From positions 63,071,416 through 63,135,415 of the forward strand of contig OX328102.1 of assembly GCA_946811185.2 (NCBI GenBank): DNA of 64,000 bases, in the 5' to 3' direction. Positions 24,551 through 37,200 of the stretch are shown piece by piece; position 1 is the stretch's first letter; each line of letters opens with the position of its first letter. Source of the stretch: Hippopus hippopus (taxonomy: Eukaryota; Mollusca; Bivalvia; Cardiida; Cardiidae). The position numbers and the translations under genes were made by a program. Below the pieces are notes generated by a model, which was given only the letters and a program-made list of their open reading frames with translations, was not told the origin of the DNA and made no database searches.

Positions 24551-25437
24551 AGTTCAAAACAGATAATTGTGTTGATATAGTGCCATTTATACTATTCAAT
24601 GAAAATCGTCCTAAATCAATATTGAATATCAGATACTTGATATTTTTATAAGTGACCAGCAATATTTGAGGTTGATTGATTGTTATTCTAAATGTGCTCC
24701 ATTGGGCCAAGACCAGTCCACTTTCGTCACTGATTTATGGTATTCCAACCGCGCTATAATTTGTTAAGAATCTCTTTTTTTAAAGCATACGTACGTCTTA
24801 ATAATAAAAAGCCATCTCTCTCTCTCTCTTCCTTTTAAAGCATACGCAAGTCTGTATTAATAAATCTCTCAGTCTGTCTGTGTGTCTGTCTGTCTGTTAA
24901 ATGTCTTATCTGTGTGTCCATATGTGTGTGTGTCTCCTTCTTACTCTCATATCCCAGTCTGTCCTTAGGTCTGTAAGTCCGTCAATCAATCCATCCATAT
25001 GCGTTACAAGTCGTGGCTACTTTCTGACAATGTTTTCCATATTTTGAAAAAAGCGGGTTGGGAATGAAATCGTGTATTGATTTTTCTCAGCTATTCCCAC
25101 CTTTAACTCCTTCGCTACTGAATAAATAAACTGCATATTCTCAAAGGCAACTGATACAGTTTCACTACAAAATCAAAAGACAATTTGTTCATAATCTAGG
25201 ATAAAGCAGGAGACAGTGTAGATCAAGATCAGACTGCACAGATTGTGCAGTGTGATATGGATCTACACTGTCAACAAAAGCTTCTGGTGTCGTCTATGGT
25301 ATGGAAAGAGATAAAAAAAAAAGGGTTTGTCCAAAAATAGCTTTACAGTGAAGGATGACTATACCATAAAAAATCTATGCCACTTTATGGTGATATCGTA
25401 TTTTCTACTGTCAAGTTAATCCCTTAGGAAAATACAA
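24551..25437. other. Intergenic with CT/TCTG microsatellites, no gene seen
   Basis: 24811-24826 is a (CT)n run and 24860-24970 is rich in TCTGTCTG/TGTG repeats. A family-E palindrome lies at 25216-25275 (GATCAGACTGCACAGATTGT). Confidence 0.55.
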
Positions 25438-25706
25438 TGTGAGCTATGCTCAGGCAACAGGTGGCTTCATGCATCTCCTAGATCCATGGTACCAAGCAAG
25501 TCATTACATAATTAAGGATCTAAAATATCCATTTTTTTAAACAACCGACTTAATCATGAGGTAGACTGGTCCTTTGACAAACAGAAAATTGACCTATTGC
25601 GAAATGTTTCGGCCCAGGTCAGCCTGTGCGGGCTGCGCAGGTTGACCTGGGTCAATACTTTTCGCAGATGCATTAAGCCCCCTTTTCACAGAGCATGACT
25701 CATACA
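25438..25706. mobile_element. MITE family B, copy 3
   Basis: GTGAGCTATGCTCAGGCAAC at the left and CTTTTCACAGAGCATGACTC at the right, with the CAGCCTGTGCGGGCTGCGCA hairpin inside, in inverted orientation relative to copy 2. Confidence 0.8.
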
Positions 25707-25710
25707 ATAA

Positions 25711-25972
25711 TGGCCTGCAACTCGCGCAAAGGGGCATTCGGACATTTGCGTAAAGTGTCGTCTCGGATCAGCCTGCGCAGTCCACGCAGGCTAATCCGAA
25801 ACGACACTTTCCATTTCTATGTAACTTTCTGTTTTGCGCAAGTCTACTGCAGCAAAAAATCTAATGTAATCGTAAAGTGCCGTCTCGGATTAGCCTGCGC
25901 GGACTGCGCAGGCTGATCCGAGACGACAATTTACGCAAATGTCCAAATGCCTCTTTTAGCGTGTTGCATGCC
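25711..25972. mobile_element. MITE family D (double GCAGGCT hairpin)
   Basis: Ends GGCATTCGGACATTTGCGTA and TTTACGCAAATGTCCAAATG are inverted. Two internal hairpins, CTCGGATCAGCCTGCGCAGT and GACTGCGCAGGCTGATCCGA, are each palindromic. It shares the CCTGCGCAGGCT core with family B and abuts a family-B copy by a few bases. Confidence 0.75.
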
Positions 25973-26226
25973 ATATAATAGTCTCTTTATGGAATAACAG
26001 ATCTTTCAATACACAAAAATATAAAAAATCTAACACCGTTTATCTACAGTGATTTTTTTCAAGGCTATCTTTTTAACAAAAGCAATTTCGAACAAATAAG
26101 ATTTCTTGATGACGCATGCGCATTTGTTTTCTGCAAAAGTGACTCTGTAAGCGTAAAATAGAGCAACCCAAAAACTCAGACAGACTTTTATGTCAAATGC
26201 TTTACTAAATGAGCGGCAGGTAGAGA

Positions 26227-26372
26227 TCCAAGATCAGACTGCACGTTTTGTGCAGTCTGATCTTGATCTGTGCCATCCGCAAAAGCTCTTATTTTCGGCG
26301 CTGAAAACGAGCAGACTATACAGATCAAACCGCTGTGTGCAGTCTGATCTTGATCTTTGCCGTCTGCAAAAA
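26227..26372. repeat. Two family-E palindromes in tandem
   Basis: GATCAGACTGCACGTTTTGTGC and its reverse half with GATCTTGATC occur at 26227-26282, and a half copy at 26315-26372. Both are followed by a GCCGTCTGCAAAA-like segment. Confidence 0.65.
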
Positions 26373-26562
26373 AGCTCTTTGCTAGATGGCAAAATTTCTA
26401 TTCTTCAAAATTGAAAGCATTTTCAAACAACAAGTCAAATATTACTAAAAAAGAAATTCTTAAGATTAAAAAAAAAGAGGAAAAGAGAAAATGAAGGCTT
26501 TTCACAACATTGTGGAAAAAGGAGAAAATACTGGTAACCAACATTTGTTTCCTTTTATCCAC

Positions 26563-26835
26563 GCCCAGCCGGGTAGTTCAGTGGTTAGCGTATCTGAATC
26601 GTTACCTGGTGATTGTGAGTTCGATACCCGATTGAGGCAAACTTTCTTTCCGGCGATTTTCCGCCTCTCACCTCTGATGCATGTAAGAAAAAGTATTCAG
26701 TGACCTGGAAAGAAAGTTGTGTCAGTACTGGTGTGAGAAAGCAAGGAAACACATGTGTAGGTAGGTGCACTGGCCCCCGCGATATGACTGACCTTAGCTT
26801 TTAAACGGCGTTTAACTCCAATAAAACCAATCCTT
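26563..26835 (+). mobile_element. tRNA-derived SINE
   Basis: The head reads like a tRNA: an A-box-like TAGTTCAGTGGTTAGCG and a B-box GAGTTCGATACC about 45 bp later. The body has GTGACCTGGAAAGAAAG and GTGCACTGGCC; the tail is TTTAAACGGCGTTTAACTCC. It is not a functional tRNA gene because no foldable acceptor/anticodon context is kept. Related copies lie at 30.8 and 33.5 kb. Confidence 0.75.
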
Positions 26836-27099
26836 TATCCACAATGTTTTAAACAGCTTCTCCCTCAGAATCATTAACTCTTTGAATTGTACCATATTTA
26901 AAGCATAAAAACCAATCAAGTCTTACCTTAAGTATAGTTAGATCCGTTCTTCAGGAAAATCGATATACAACTGAACTCTATCGATCTCCGACTAACAAAC
27001 TGTTCTTCCCAAATGGGCAATAAATCAACTACTGCTGAACTGTGTGAAGGTCATGGTTATTGTGTTTTTCACATATAATTGATTAATGTTAGATAGATG

Positions 27100-27368
27100 T
27101 GAGCCATGCTCTGTGGAAAGGGGGCTTAATGCATCTGCAAAAAGTTTCGACCAAGGTCAGCCTGCGCAGTCCGCGCAGGCTGACCTGGGTCGAAACTTTT
27201 TGCTTTTAGTCAATTTTCTGTATGTCAAAAGACCTTTCTAACTTATGATTCGGTTGCTTGTCAGATTGTAAATTGTATTTTATGGATCCATAATTACATT
27301 GTGACATGCTTGATATCATGTATTACGGAAATACATTAAACCCCCTTTTGTCAGAGAATGGTTCATAT
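27100..27368. mobile_element. MITE family B, copy 4
   Basis: TGAGCCATGCTCTGTGGAAA at the left; inside, GTTTCGACCAAGGTCAGCCT and its inverse around CGCAGTCCGCG; right end CCCCCTTTTGTCAGAGAATG. One of the best-preserved copies. Confidence 0.85.
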
Positions 27369-27489
27369 TCATTCTCCTGCTAAGTTCGATAGATCTTGTA
27401 TTGGAAATCTATTTTTAGAAATTCTTCATTATCGATGCTAAGCCTCCAATCCTTAACACCCTTTACTACACAATCCCGAATTTTAGAAC

Positions 27490-29977
27490 CTGAGGAAGCA
27501 TTCTGTTGAAAACATTGTGAGAAAAGGAGAAAATGCTGGTAACCAGCATTTTCTCCTTTTTCCACAATGTTTTCTATCCTATCCATTACACCATCACCAT
27601 TTAAGCTACATTGAAATTGTCGTCTGCAAATGCTTTCAATTTGGTCTAATTTAACATTTTGTCGTTTGGTAAAGAGTGAAAACTTAACCAAACGACAAAA
27701 TTTTAGAATTGTAAGCAAAATTTATGTTTATAATTTGAACAGGTCCAATATTTTGTCATTTTTTTGAATTAAGCATCAACCTGCCTTTAAATTCAAAGCA
27801 ATTACAGACAACAAATGAAATGTAGCCCAAACGATGACTTCTATCTAAGAAAGGGTAGAAAATATTGTGAGAAAAGGAGAAAATGTTGGTTATCAGCATT
27901 TTTTTCTTTTCCCGCAATGTTTTCAAAAGGCTGCTTCTTTAGGGTCGCTGATATACACAAAATGTGTGGTTAGTTCGATATATATTGCAGTTGGTTTTTT
28001 AAATAAACAAATCTTTTTCCTCCCTGTTTTCATGGAAATTTATTTTTATGATTTCTACGTAATCTGTATCACAATGTTATATCGACATTAACTATTTTCC
28101 ACACATTCCCGTGTTTAAACGACCCCGATGAAAAACAGCTTTTAAAAACACTGCGGGAAAAGGAGAAAATGCTGGTAACCAGCATTTTCTCCTTTTCCCA
28201 CAATGTTTTCTAACCTTTCAAAGACTTTTACCATCATTTTAGCCACATTTAATTTGGACTATTCTAATTATTTTCGTTTGGTAAATGTTTAAAAGGTAAA
28301 TTGCCTATCGAATTTTAACGGTCTTACTTTTTGGCGGCTAACAAAACAGGAATCACTGATCCATAAGTATTGAATATCGGCGATAAAAATTGATTACAAG
28401 TTTATCGCTTATTTTGCAATTTAACTTTTTAACAGACAGCAGAATTTCAGACTTTGTCAAATTGAAAGCTTTTATAGAAGACTCCATAAATGTTGCTGGA
28501 ATTGTGAGCTTCGGGCACAAAAGAGAAGAAAACATTGTAGAAAAATACTGAAGCTTTCGAAATCGTCGTGGAAAAGAAGAAAATGCTGGTAACTAGCATT
28601 TTCTTCTTTTTTTTTTCACAATGGTTCCAGAAACTTTTTTTCTCGGGGTCGATTAACATCGGGATTGTGTGGCAGAGGGTTGACACAATACAACTTGTCC
28701 ATCATGCAGCAGACTTTCAAAGGCATTTTGACAAAATGAGAAATTTCGATAAACTTGTATTTTTTTCCTTTTACCACGATGTTTTCACAAGCTTTCTTTT
28801 TTAGCCTGGACCCAGGCTAATGTGAAACCAGTTAGTTACAGGCATTAACTGACCAACAACTTCATTGTAGATTTTATTTCTTTAAAGAACAACACAAACA
28901 CACTAAATGAATAAAACTGAGAAAAGCACTTTACATACAATGTTTAAAAACAAAACACAGAATCGTAAATAAATTAGAAAAGAAATGAATGAAAAAAAAA
29001 AAAAAAAAAAAATTCGACTAATAATAATAATAATAATAATTGTCATTATCATTATCATTATTATTATTACAATGACACTAATAATGGACTTAGCGATATT
29101 TCGATTGTTTCGAACTATGAGTAAATTCTTTACCTGACGACAAAATTTTAAGTCTGATATTTTTATGGAAGCATTTGCGGACAACAAACCAAATCTGCGT
29201 CAATGATTGGACTTGTCTCTAAAAGTGTTAAAAACATTGCAGGGCAAAAGGGAAAATGCTGCTCACGAGCATTTTCTGCTTTTCTACGACGGTCACATAT
29301 TTTATGAAGGTCTAAAATAGGGTGTACCTTACATTGTCTTTTGAAACGAGAACTGTCGCAAAGCGGACAAGCACACCCCCCCACCCCCACCCCCTCACCA
29401 GCACCTTGTCACTGAAGCAGCACAATCAGAGAACGGAAATGGTTTTCAAAACATTGCGCACCTGTGACCTTGACGTTTTACCCATGTGACCCACAAACAA
29501 GAAGGCACTTCCTTGGGCAACATGGCATGGGCAACACTTGCATAAAGTTTCAGGGTCCTAGGTGAAACAGCTATTAAGTTAGAGCATGGAAATGATTATC
29601 AAACAAGTTTACCTGTGACCTTGACCATTGACCCACGTGACCGAAAAACAAAAGGGCATCTCCTTGGGTCATGAGCAACACTTGTATAATGTTTCAGGGT
29701 CCAAGGTCAAACAGCTTTTGTGTTAGAGCACGGAAACGAAAACACAGACGAACTGACGGACGGATAGACACAAATGGCACAAATAATGGTAAGTTTACCA
29801 GAAAGGATAGAAAACATTGTGGGAAAAGAAGAAAACGCTGGTTACCAAAATGTTTCAAAAGCCTTCTTCCTCATGGTCATTAAAACACAGGATTAGTGGA
29901 TCCCAATAGTATCAATATATAGACCCTATAAACGGTTAGTTTCGACATAGTACAACCATGGGTGCAAAAATACAAAT

Positions 29978-30018
<41 letters not shown>

Positions 30019-30165
30019 AAAAAACTAGAACAGGTCTAGATAAAGAAAACACAAATATATGAACGACCTTATATAAATTAAAACCGAAAATAAAAGCACT
30101 GTCTTTAATATGTTCTGCGGGCTGGAACCACAATGATACGACTTTGGTCGTCAAGGCAACAGGTT
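27490..30165. repeat. Cluster of MITE family C and low-complexity sequence
   Basis: Copies of the GAAAATGCTGGTAACCAGCA hairpin flanked by CATTGTGGGAAAAGG and ACAATGTTTTC occur at about 27510-27690, 27770-27975, 28130-28300, 28435-28685, 29110-29300 and 29795-29900. A partial copy lies at 28690-28805. Between them are an A-run near 28988-29010, (AAT)n/(ATT)n at 29018-29066 and (CA)n at 29981-30014. 29445-29760 contains a duplicated segment (GTGACCTTGACC, GTTTCAGGGTCC). No gene was recognised on either strand. Confidence 0.75.
29981..30014. repeat. (CA)n microsatellite
   Basis: Seventeen CA units just beyond the receptor's 3' end. Confidence 0.97.
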
Positions 30166-30170
30166 TTATT
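30165..30170 (-). terminator. Poly(A) signal overlapping the receptor stop
   Basis: On the minus strand the last codons ACG AAA TAA A create AATAAA. This would leave a very short 3' UTR, the same layout as at the VMO-I gene. Confidence 0.45.
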
Positions 30171-33100
30171 TCGTCCCTCTGAGGTTTCGTACAATCTGTT
30201 TAATAACTTCTCCCATATCCAAAATATCTTTCTTGAAATCTTCTTCTTCGCTACAAAATTTTGGTGAGCTCTTCAAAAACACTCTTTTTATCTTCTGTAA
30301 AGTAAAAAAGATTCAACAAACCATTTGGACTATTTCAGTCAACCCTTTTACCGGATGGCAAAATTTTGGACATGGCCAATTTAAAACATTTGCTAACGAC
30401 AGGTTATATGTAGATTGATTTATGGTGTCTGTCTTTGAAAAAGTGAAAACACTTTGGAAAATCGAGAAAATGTTAGTTATTAGCCTTTTTTCCCCTTGTC
30501 CTACAATTGTTTCCACTGTTTTAAAGACAAATTGCAACATGTAAACCACATGGAATTTGTCGTCAATTATGAATATCTAGTCAAATACTCCATTACTGTG
30601 CTGATATTACTTAAACATTTCGAAGTCATTTCACAAAAAAGAAGAGGTCTGTGTAATCTATCCAGCTATTCATAATTTTTTCATTACAAAAAAGAAAATA
30701 CTAAATAATGAACTGTGTTCAGCAGAATCAAAATGGGTACGTCCCTAATAAGTTCCCAGTTAACGTCAACTGCCCCGCTGAACCCGGTAGCTCAGTCTGT
30801 ATTATACAGTCTTGTAATCTAGGGGTCACGTGTCCAGCTCAGTTTAGCACTGGTTCAGCTCAACCAAATTATTTTTCAGGAGTGATCACAGTCATTGCAA
30901 CAGAACCGTTCTCTCGTCGCTGAGGACCGTTTGGACGATGCTTTTTTATGGACAGGTAGTCAGTGGCCTAGAAAGAATGTTTTTCAAGCTACTGGTAATT
31001 AAAAACTTTATCCAAGCATGGATATGTGCACTAGCCACCGCATTTTGCCTGGAATAATATTGAAAACGGATTTCAAAGTACACTATATAAACAAACAACA
31101 AACTAATTTATAGCTGAAGAAACCAAGCGTCCAACCTACCACGAGTACTAAATTAATCTGGTTGCTTGAGCCAAGGGTTCGCTTGAACTTGAGCACGCTT
31201 CTGCTGTATAGATATTGCATATCGATGTAAGATACGTTTCAAAATAAAATGCTACTCTTAGTCTTACCCCTTGAGAAGAAGTCGTGATGATGACAGAAGA
31301 ACTGTTCACAGAGCCGTGTATCATTTCTGTAGAGTGCAGTAGTTCTACCGCTCGACACAACTTCAGGGCAATGATGAATGCATTCTGGAAGTATAGAACA
31401 AACATTCGGCATTAAAATAATTGTTTCTGTCGATTGAACACCCTCAACAACATACTGAGTTTACAGAAAACATGGATAGTCAACTGACTGCCCTTTCAGC
31501 CAATACTAGCAGCAAGACAAAAAGGTAAGAACACTTCAGGTCACAAGTGACGGAATCAGCGACACAGTGTCAATCTACGCGGATTTGGGATGGCCCTTAA
31601 CAGCCATATCCGCTCCACCCTTTGCCAACCAAAGGGTTGAAAACATGCGTACACACGAGAAAAGACTTCATTATAACCAACCCGGTGTTTAAGATAAGGT
31701 AAAGCAATTTATTATATACCAGTAAATTTTCCCAGTCAAATACATGCGTTGAATTGGATGAAATAACACACACGACAGAAAAAATATCCTTATCTACACT
31801 CAGTGAAATACTGTCCCAAATATGGTATGCTGACGTGTCTCGCGAACGGACTAAGCATGCACTGATTTGCGATTGGATTGGTCAAAATGTTACGCTATAA
31901 TATTAATCCGCCATTCATGAAAACAGAGTTACTACCATCCACACTATTAATTGTCTCTTTTTGTTTGCCGTTTTCCAATAAAATGTCAACAATTGCAAAA
32001 TGTTGTCGTTGAAAGTTGTAGGTATATAATAAAAGGAATATTATGTTGTAATAACTTTCCTGGTGCTTGTATTTACTTCTCGCTTCGTAAGAAAATTTTG
32101 ACATCGCGCTCGACCTTCGGTCTCGCGCGATATCAAATTTTCTCACGTTGCTCGAAGTAAATACAAGCACCAGGAAAGTTACTACAACATAATATTCGGT
32201 ATATACAGATATTCATTTTAAAAACTGCATATTTTATTATACTGCAAAGAAATGTCCCGTGATCTGATTGGACAATATGCCCTGAACATATATATCATGT
32301 ACACTGGCAAAACCAACGTAAAAGCAGTTTCCCTTTCGGGAACCCCGTATAAATGACTACACTTTCAACACAACATCCAAAATGGCGGCGTCGATCAAGA
32401 TTAACATCAAGATTATGCCCCAAACTGCACGTTTTAGCACGTTTTAGCTCCGGACGACATGATTCACCACAGCCGTGAACAAGTTTCCAAGACCCCTGCC
32501 TCCTGACCGTACAACTAATAAAGTATGCACTATTAATAGCAGAATGCTGTTAAACAACCAGATAACAGTTGTAGATAAACATATCTTCATTTTGGTGAGA
32601 AACTCCTGTTTTCACAGTATTTCAGTTTGAGATACTTGTGATCAAATTACTGACAGCAAATATGTAGCACTGAAACTGTTGAATTGATGTAAAGATACAT
32701 GCTTACAGCCAGAGAAAGAGAGAGAGGGAAAGAGAGAGAAAACAAACGCTGTTTAAAATGAATAGACTGTAGAATAATTCAAACTTTATTCAGCTGTGTC
32801 GATATAGATAAATATATTGTGTAAGGGATAAATACATATATAGGAAATCTTCGATTTAAAACTGGAAATGTCACAATGTTCAGTGGTTTCTTTTATGGCC
32901 TCCAGAAAATGAAATACATTTTCTGTCGTTCGTTATCTATGCAATTTTGCAACCGTCAAGAGGTACATTAGGTATGAAGATACAAGAATGACTAGAGTAT
33001 GATAAAGATGAAATGGGTTAAAAACTGGCTGAAAACGAGTATAGATATATCTTTAAAGTAAGACAAAATGCTTACAACTACAAAAAGCGATGTTCCTCGT

Positions 33101-34201
33101 AAGGTTCCATAACGTTGCAAGTGGTAACATTAAGGAAACACGATATCTTTAAAGTAAGACAAAATGCTTACAACTACAAAAAGCGATGTTCCTAGTAAGG
33201 TTCCATAACGTTGCAAGTGGTAACATTAAGGAAACACGATATCGTAGGACGAATGTACAAACCTTGGCCGTCAGTGTAGTCTTTACAAGATACTGATCCA
33301 AGGACACTTTCAGGTTGGAGACAGGTTGTCCATTACCGAACATAAACAAGCCGCTGTCAAAGATTTCTGTTACATTTCCGGATTTCTCCTCTGCAAGATA
33401 AACAAAGCCGTGAAAAAACTTCTGTAACTATATCATTCAATTGGTTTCACAGCAGAGCACCGAAAGCGCAATCGGTAGCGTACAGGACTTAGGAACAGGG
33501 GGTCGCTGGTTCGATGCCCGACTCGAGTTGACGTACTTTGAGGGATTGATGATAGTCATGGCAACAGGATTCATTCCTCTCTCAAAGCTGATCATTGAAT
33601 AGACGATGGTTATGTGGGAAAGCAGTCAGTGGCATGGAAAGAATATTGTGAGAAGTACTAGAAAGAAAGACTTCAGGAAATAATGGATAGGTGCATTGGC
33701 CGTCTCCATATAATTTAGTAATGTTGATAATGGCGTTTGACACAATATAATCAACAATCGATCAATAGAAGAAGAAGAAGAAGAAGAAAAAGAAGAAGAA
33801 GAATTAGAAGAAGAAGAAGAAGAAGAAGATGATGATGATGATGATGATGATGATGATAAGGAGGAGGAGGAGAAGGAGAGAGAGAAAGAGAGAGATGTCC
33901 GATCAAAACTGATGTCACTTTACTGCTTTAATCATAAGTTTAAAATTCAGTTTTGAATTTTGTGACATTTAGCCTGAACCCCCAAGGGTAACACTAAGTC
34001 AATTGATGCCAGTATCATACTGATTAGAATTTTCCGAATCAACACCACACGGAACTACAATGATTCTGTCTATTTTCAGAACTACAGGAAAATAATCTGC
34101 TTTGTCTGTTCAGCAGTTAAAGTGTTTTTTTTTCAAATCAAACATCCCATACCACCTCTGAACGAGTGCCGTGATCCAAGTCTGTCCTTTATGGTTAGTC
34201 T
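30166..34201 (-). CDS. Receptor exons 26-29: cytoplasmic tail with partial pseudokinase domain
   Basis: Residues 1808-1947. Exon 26 (49 bp) is a basic juxtamembrane helix ([16 protein letters not shown]). Exon 27 ends [12 protein letters not shown], like the kinase hinge and helix D. Exon 28 gives [20 protein letters not shown] then VNSSSVIIT, matching helix E, the catalytic loop and strand 7. HRD has become HGS and the metal-binding Asn is Ser. Exon 29 gives KIKRVFLK in place of strand 8/DFG, then [13 protein letters not shown] like helix F, and stops. The N-lobe (glycine loop, strand-3 Lys) is not present. The reading is a catalytically dead, partial kinase fold, perhaps a protein-docking tail; this is inference from short motifs. 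Confidence 0.6.
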
Positions 34202-37200
34202 CTGAAACATAAATATACACATGTTTACACTTTACATTTTTGATGTGTTTTATTTTACAACTCACTGAAGCAAAAAACAAAAAGGTGTAAGAAGCACGAA
34301 ATAAATAGATTGTTTTTTTCGGTGAAAAATCGAAATACATTTCGTCTCGTGAACATCATCGGTAATATTTTCAATTGTAGCTGCAACACTCGTGAAAATG
34401 TTACCGATGGTGTTCACTCGATGAAATGAATTTCGCCGATACAACAACAACAACAAATATCCTCTACAACATGAGCAACCGCAACGATTAAACTGTGTTA
34501 CTTTAATCCATAGGCTTCTAAGCGCGACTCAAAGATCTTTTGCGCACTGTGTAGATGAAGATCAGACTGCAAAGAACATGCAGTCTGATCTTTGATCTAC
34601 AGCAAGGAGATAGTACCCAAATAACTTTGAAATGACAATAATTTAGTTTTTACTTTCGTCTTGAAAGTCTCATTTCACTTTTTCAGCAGGTTGGGGGTTA
34701 AAACTCAGAAAATGTCAGGAAGGTTAGATTAAAGCTGCGATAGAGACCAATCGGAAAACACGGTCCTCCGGTTTACTTACCGCTTGCGATAGGGAGCTTC
34801 CTAGCGTGTACAAGAACGGGTTGATCGCAGAGTTGATTGGTAACACGAACACTGCTATCCAAGCGTACACTTGTCCGGATATCGGGTGATCTCTTAACGC
34901 AAGTATACCTGAAAACGTCCAACCAAGTTTACTCATAACATTCAAAAACAAATTTACAGCGGATGATTTTGAAAATGCTCTCTTCAAATGTTGATCATCA
35001 AACTATTTTTAGCTTAACTGAGAATGTAGTTGTTACAGTCAGGCAAGCATTTCATTTGTGCCACAGTCCAGAAAAAATCATTGTTTGAACTCAGTAATGT
35101 TAGATTTAATCAAGCTGTACAATTGAGTTAAACCATAAACAAATAAAGACCCCTGCATTAGACTGTGAAGCGATCGTTTGTTACAACCAGTGTATACTTT
35201 TTATTTCCAAGAAAGTTTTCCAAGTCATTTCAATATATAATATGCCGAAATATTGAAGAAGTTCAGAAATTACCCATGAGTCCAACCGGAAACCAGCAAA
35301 GAAAGTCTGTAATCGCCACAAAGAACAGCTTTCTAGCAATCGCCATGTCCACTCGCCGCCCACGTGAAGCGATGCTCCTTCTTGTAGAGGATATTTCAAG
35401 ATAGATCACTATTTGGGCCGTGGCAATCAACAGAAAGGCAAGAAAATTGAAGACAATGAAGACACCGACGCTAAACTGCCAGCCTTCAGGTCTGTCTCGA
35501 GTCAAGGGCAGCGCCAAGCAAACAGCAGAACGTGAATAGAACGAAGAGTGCAGCAACAATGGTACCACAGCGAGGGCAAGCACGACCGTCCAAACGAGAC
35601 CGCAAAGAACAAAGCTCGCGTACTTCGTAATTCTGACATTGCCGAAAGGAAACTTGACAACAAGAAGCCTATCTATCGTTATGAGGCAAAGGAATAATAC
35701 AGAGCCTTCGCTACCCACAGTAACAAAGACGCCGGCCATTTTACACCAGTGACCGTTTCTCCAAGAATAATCATTCCATACATAGGACCCTCGAAAGACT
35801 GTGTCTGTTATCGCAATGATGATAAGATATACACCCATTAAGAAATCAGCAACACTGAGATTCGTAACAAATATGTTGTAAGTTTTTCCTAAATTACCCC
35901 TTTCAACATAGAATCGAGTGAACAATACTATGATATTACCCATTAATGCAGCAATACCTATGATCCAGATCGCTACACGAAGAACTTCATTTCTCATAAG
36001 ATCAGCACAAGATGAAAACTCATTCTTCTGGGGCCAACAGTTTTCCTCTGTAACGCTTGCTGGTCGCACGCAACAGAGTGTGAAGGAATCCGCATACAAA
36101 AGCTTCAAATTATCGAGACCATAAAATATCTCCTCGTCGAATTCCACTATTTCATTTCCGCGCATGTCAAGCTCGCTTAAAGCACTTAAACTTTCAAATT
36201 GTTTACTCTTGATTTCTTCAATCCCGTTTCTTGATATATTTAGCTCATTTAGAGAACCTAGTCCAACAAAAACACTGTTTTCGAAGTTGTCGAATGAAAA
36301 CCCAGACAAATCCAGACTGGTAAGTGAATTCAAATGAAAGAAAGCCAACGAATCTATGTGTGTAAGAGGATTGCCTTTGAGAAAAAGTGATCGAAGTTTA
36401 ATCAGACCGTAAAAAGTATGGTGTTTAAGTTGGGAGATTCTATTGTAACTGATGTCTATCATGATAAGGTTTAGGGTAAAGTTAAAGTGAAATGGCCTCA
36501 AGCTCGCTGTACCACAATGAGAAACATTCAAATTATTTAACATCGGGTATGCTAGCAAGTCAACGTGGCTCAGTTCAAAATCTGGTGCAGAGATAGATAA
36601 CGATTTCAGTTGCAGGTTGAAAACTACAAAAGAATCGATAGAGGAAAAGTTGTTTGATGTACAGTCCATGGAGAACCCGGAGCAATCGCAGTTTCTTGGA
36701 CAATCGTTCCTACAGAGTGATTCGTCGTCCCTCTCTGGACAATGGGGTATCCTGTCGCAAATGTAGTCACGTGGTATACAAGTGTGTGACCTTCTACATC
36801 GATAAAGTCCGAAGCAATACGAAGTGTCACCTGTAAATGATAACGGTACAAATGATATTTGAACCATACTCTGTGAAAAGTGAGTTGAATGCATCTGCAA
36901 AAATTAACGACCCATGTCAATTTGCGAAGTCCGCTCAGGCTGACTTTGGTCAAAACCTTTTGCTATCGGTCATTTCTCTGGTTATCAAAAGATCAGTTTA
37001 CCTTATGAGGTATTTCGTTGTTGGACAAAATGGATTTTTATGGATGCATAATTATACATGTGTGATGACTTGCTTGATATAATGGATAACGGAGATGCAC
37101 CTTTTCCAAGAGCATGGCTCTTTCGTTATTTATATGTTATATTACGCCGATTTCAACTCTGTTTATATTACAACACGACTGCTAGTGTGCCTGTCCATGC

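Noticed and set aside
26563..26640. Candidate tRNA gene
   Set aside because: A and B boxes are present, but the sequence continues as a SINE body with relatives at 30.8 and 33.5 kb.
31153..31203. Possible terminal receptor exon after exon 28 (acceptor CTATACAG, short frame, TAA)
   Set aside because: It fits by phase but would need a 64-bp intron and adds no kinase-like sequence. The exon at 30166-30294 also fits by phase, has a better acceptor and continues the kinase pattern.
31148..31267. Read-through of exon 28 past its donor
   Set aside because: A good donor (GTAAGA) is present and the extension becomes Ser-rich without pattern; it remains a possible retained-intron isoform.
33990..34070. 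Possible extra tail exon on the minus strand ([12 protein letters not shown])
   Set aside because: Its likely donor gives phase 2, which does not join exon 27.
35918..36836. Plus-strand frames opposite the receptor core
   Set aside because: Shadows of the LRR/7TM exon; no similarity of their own.
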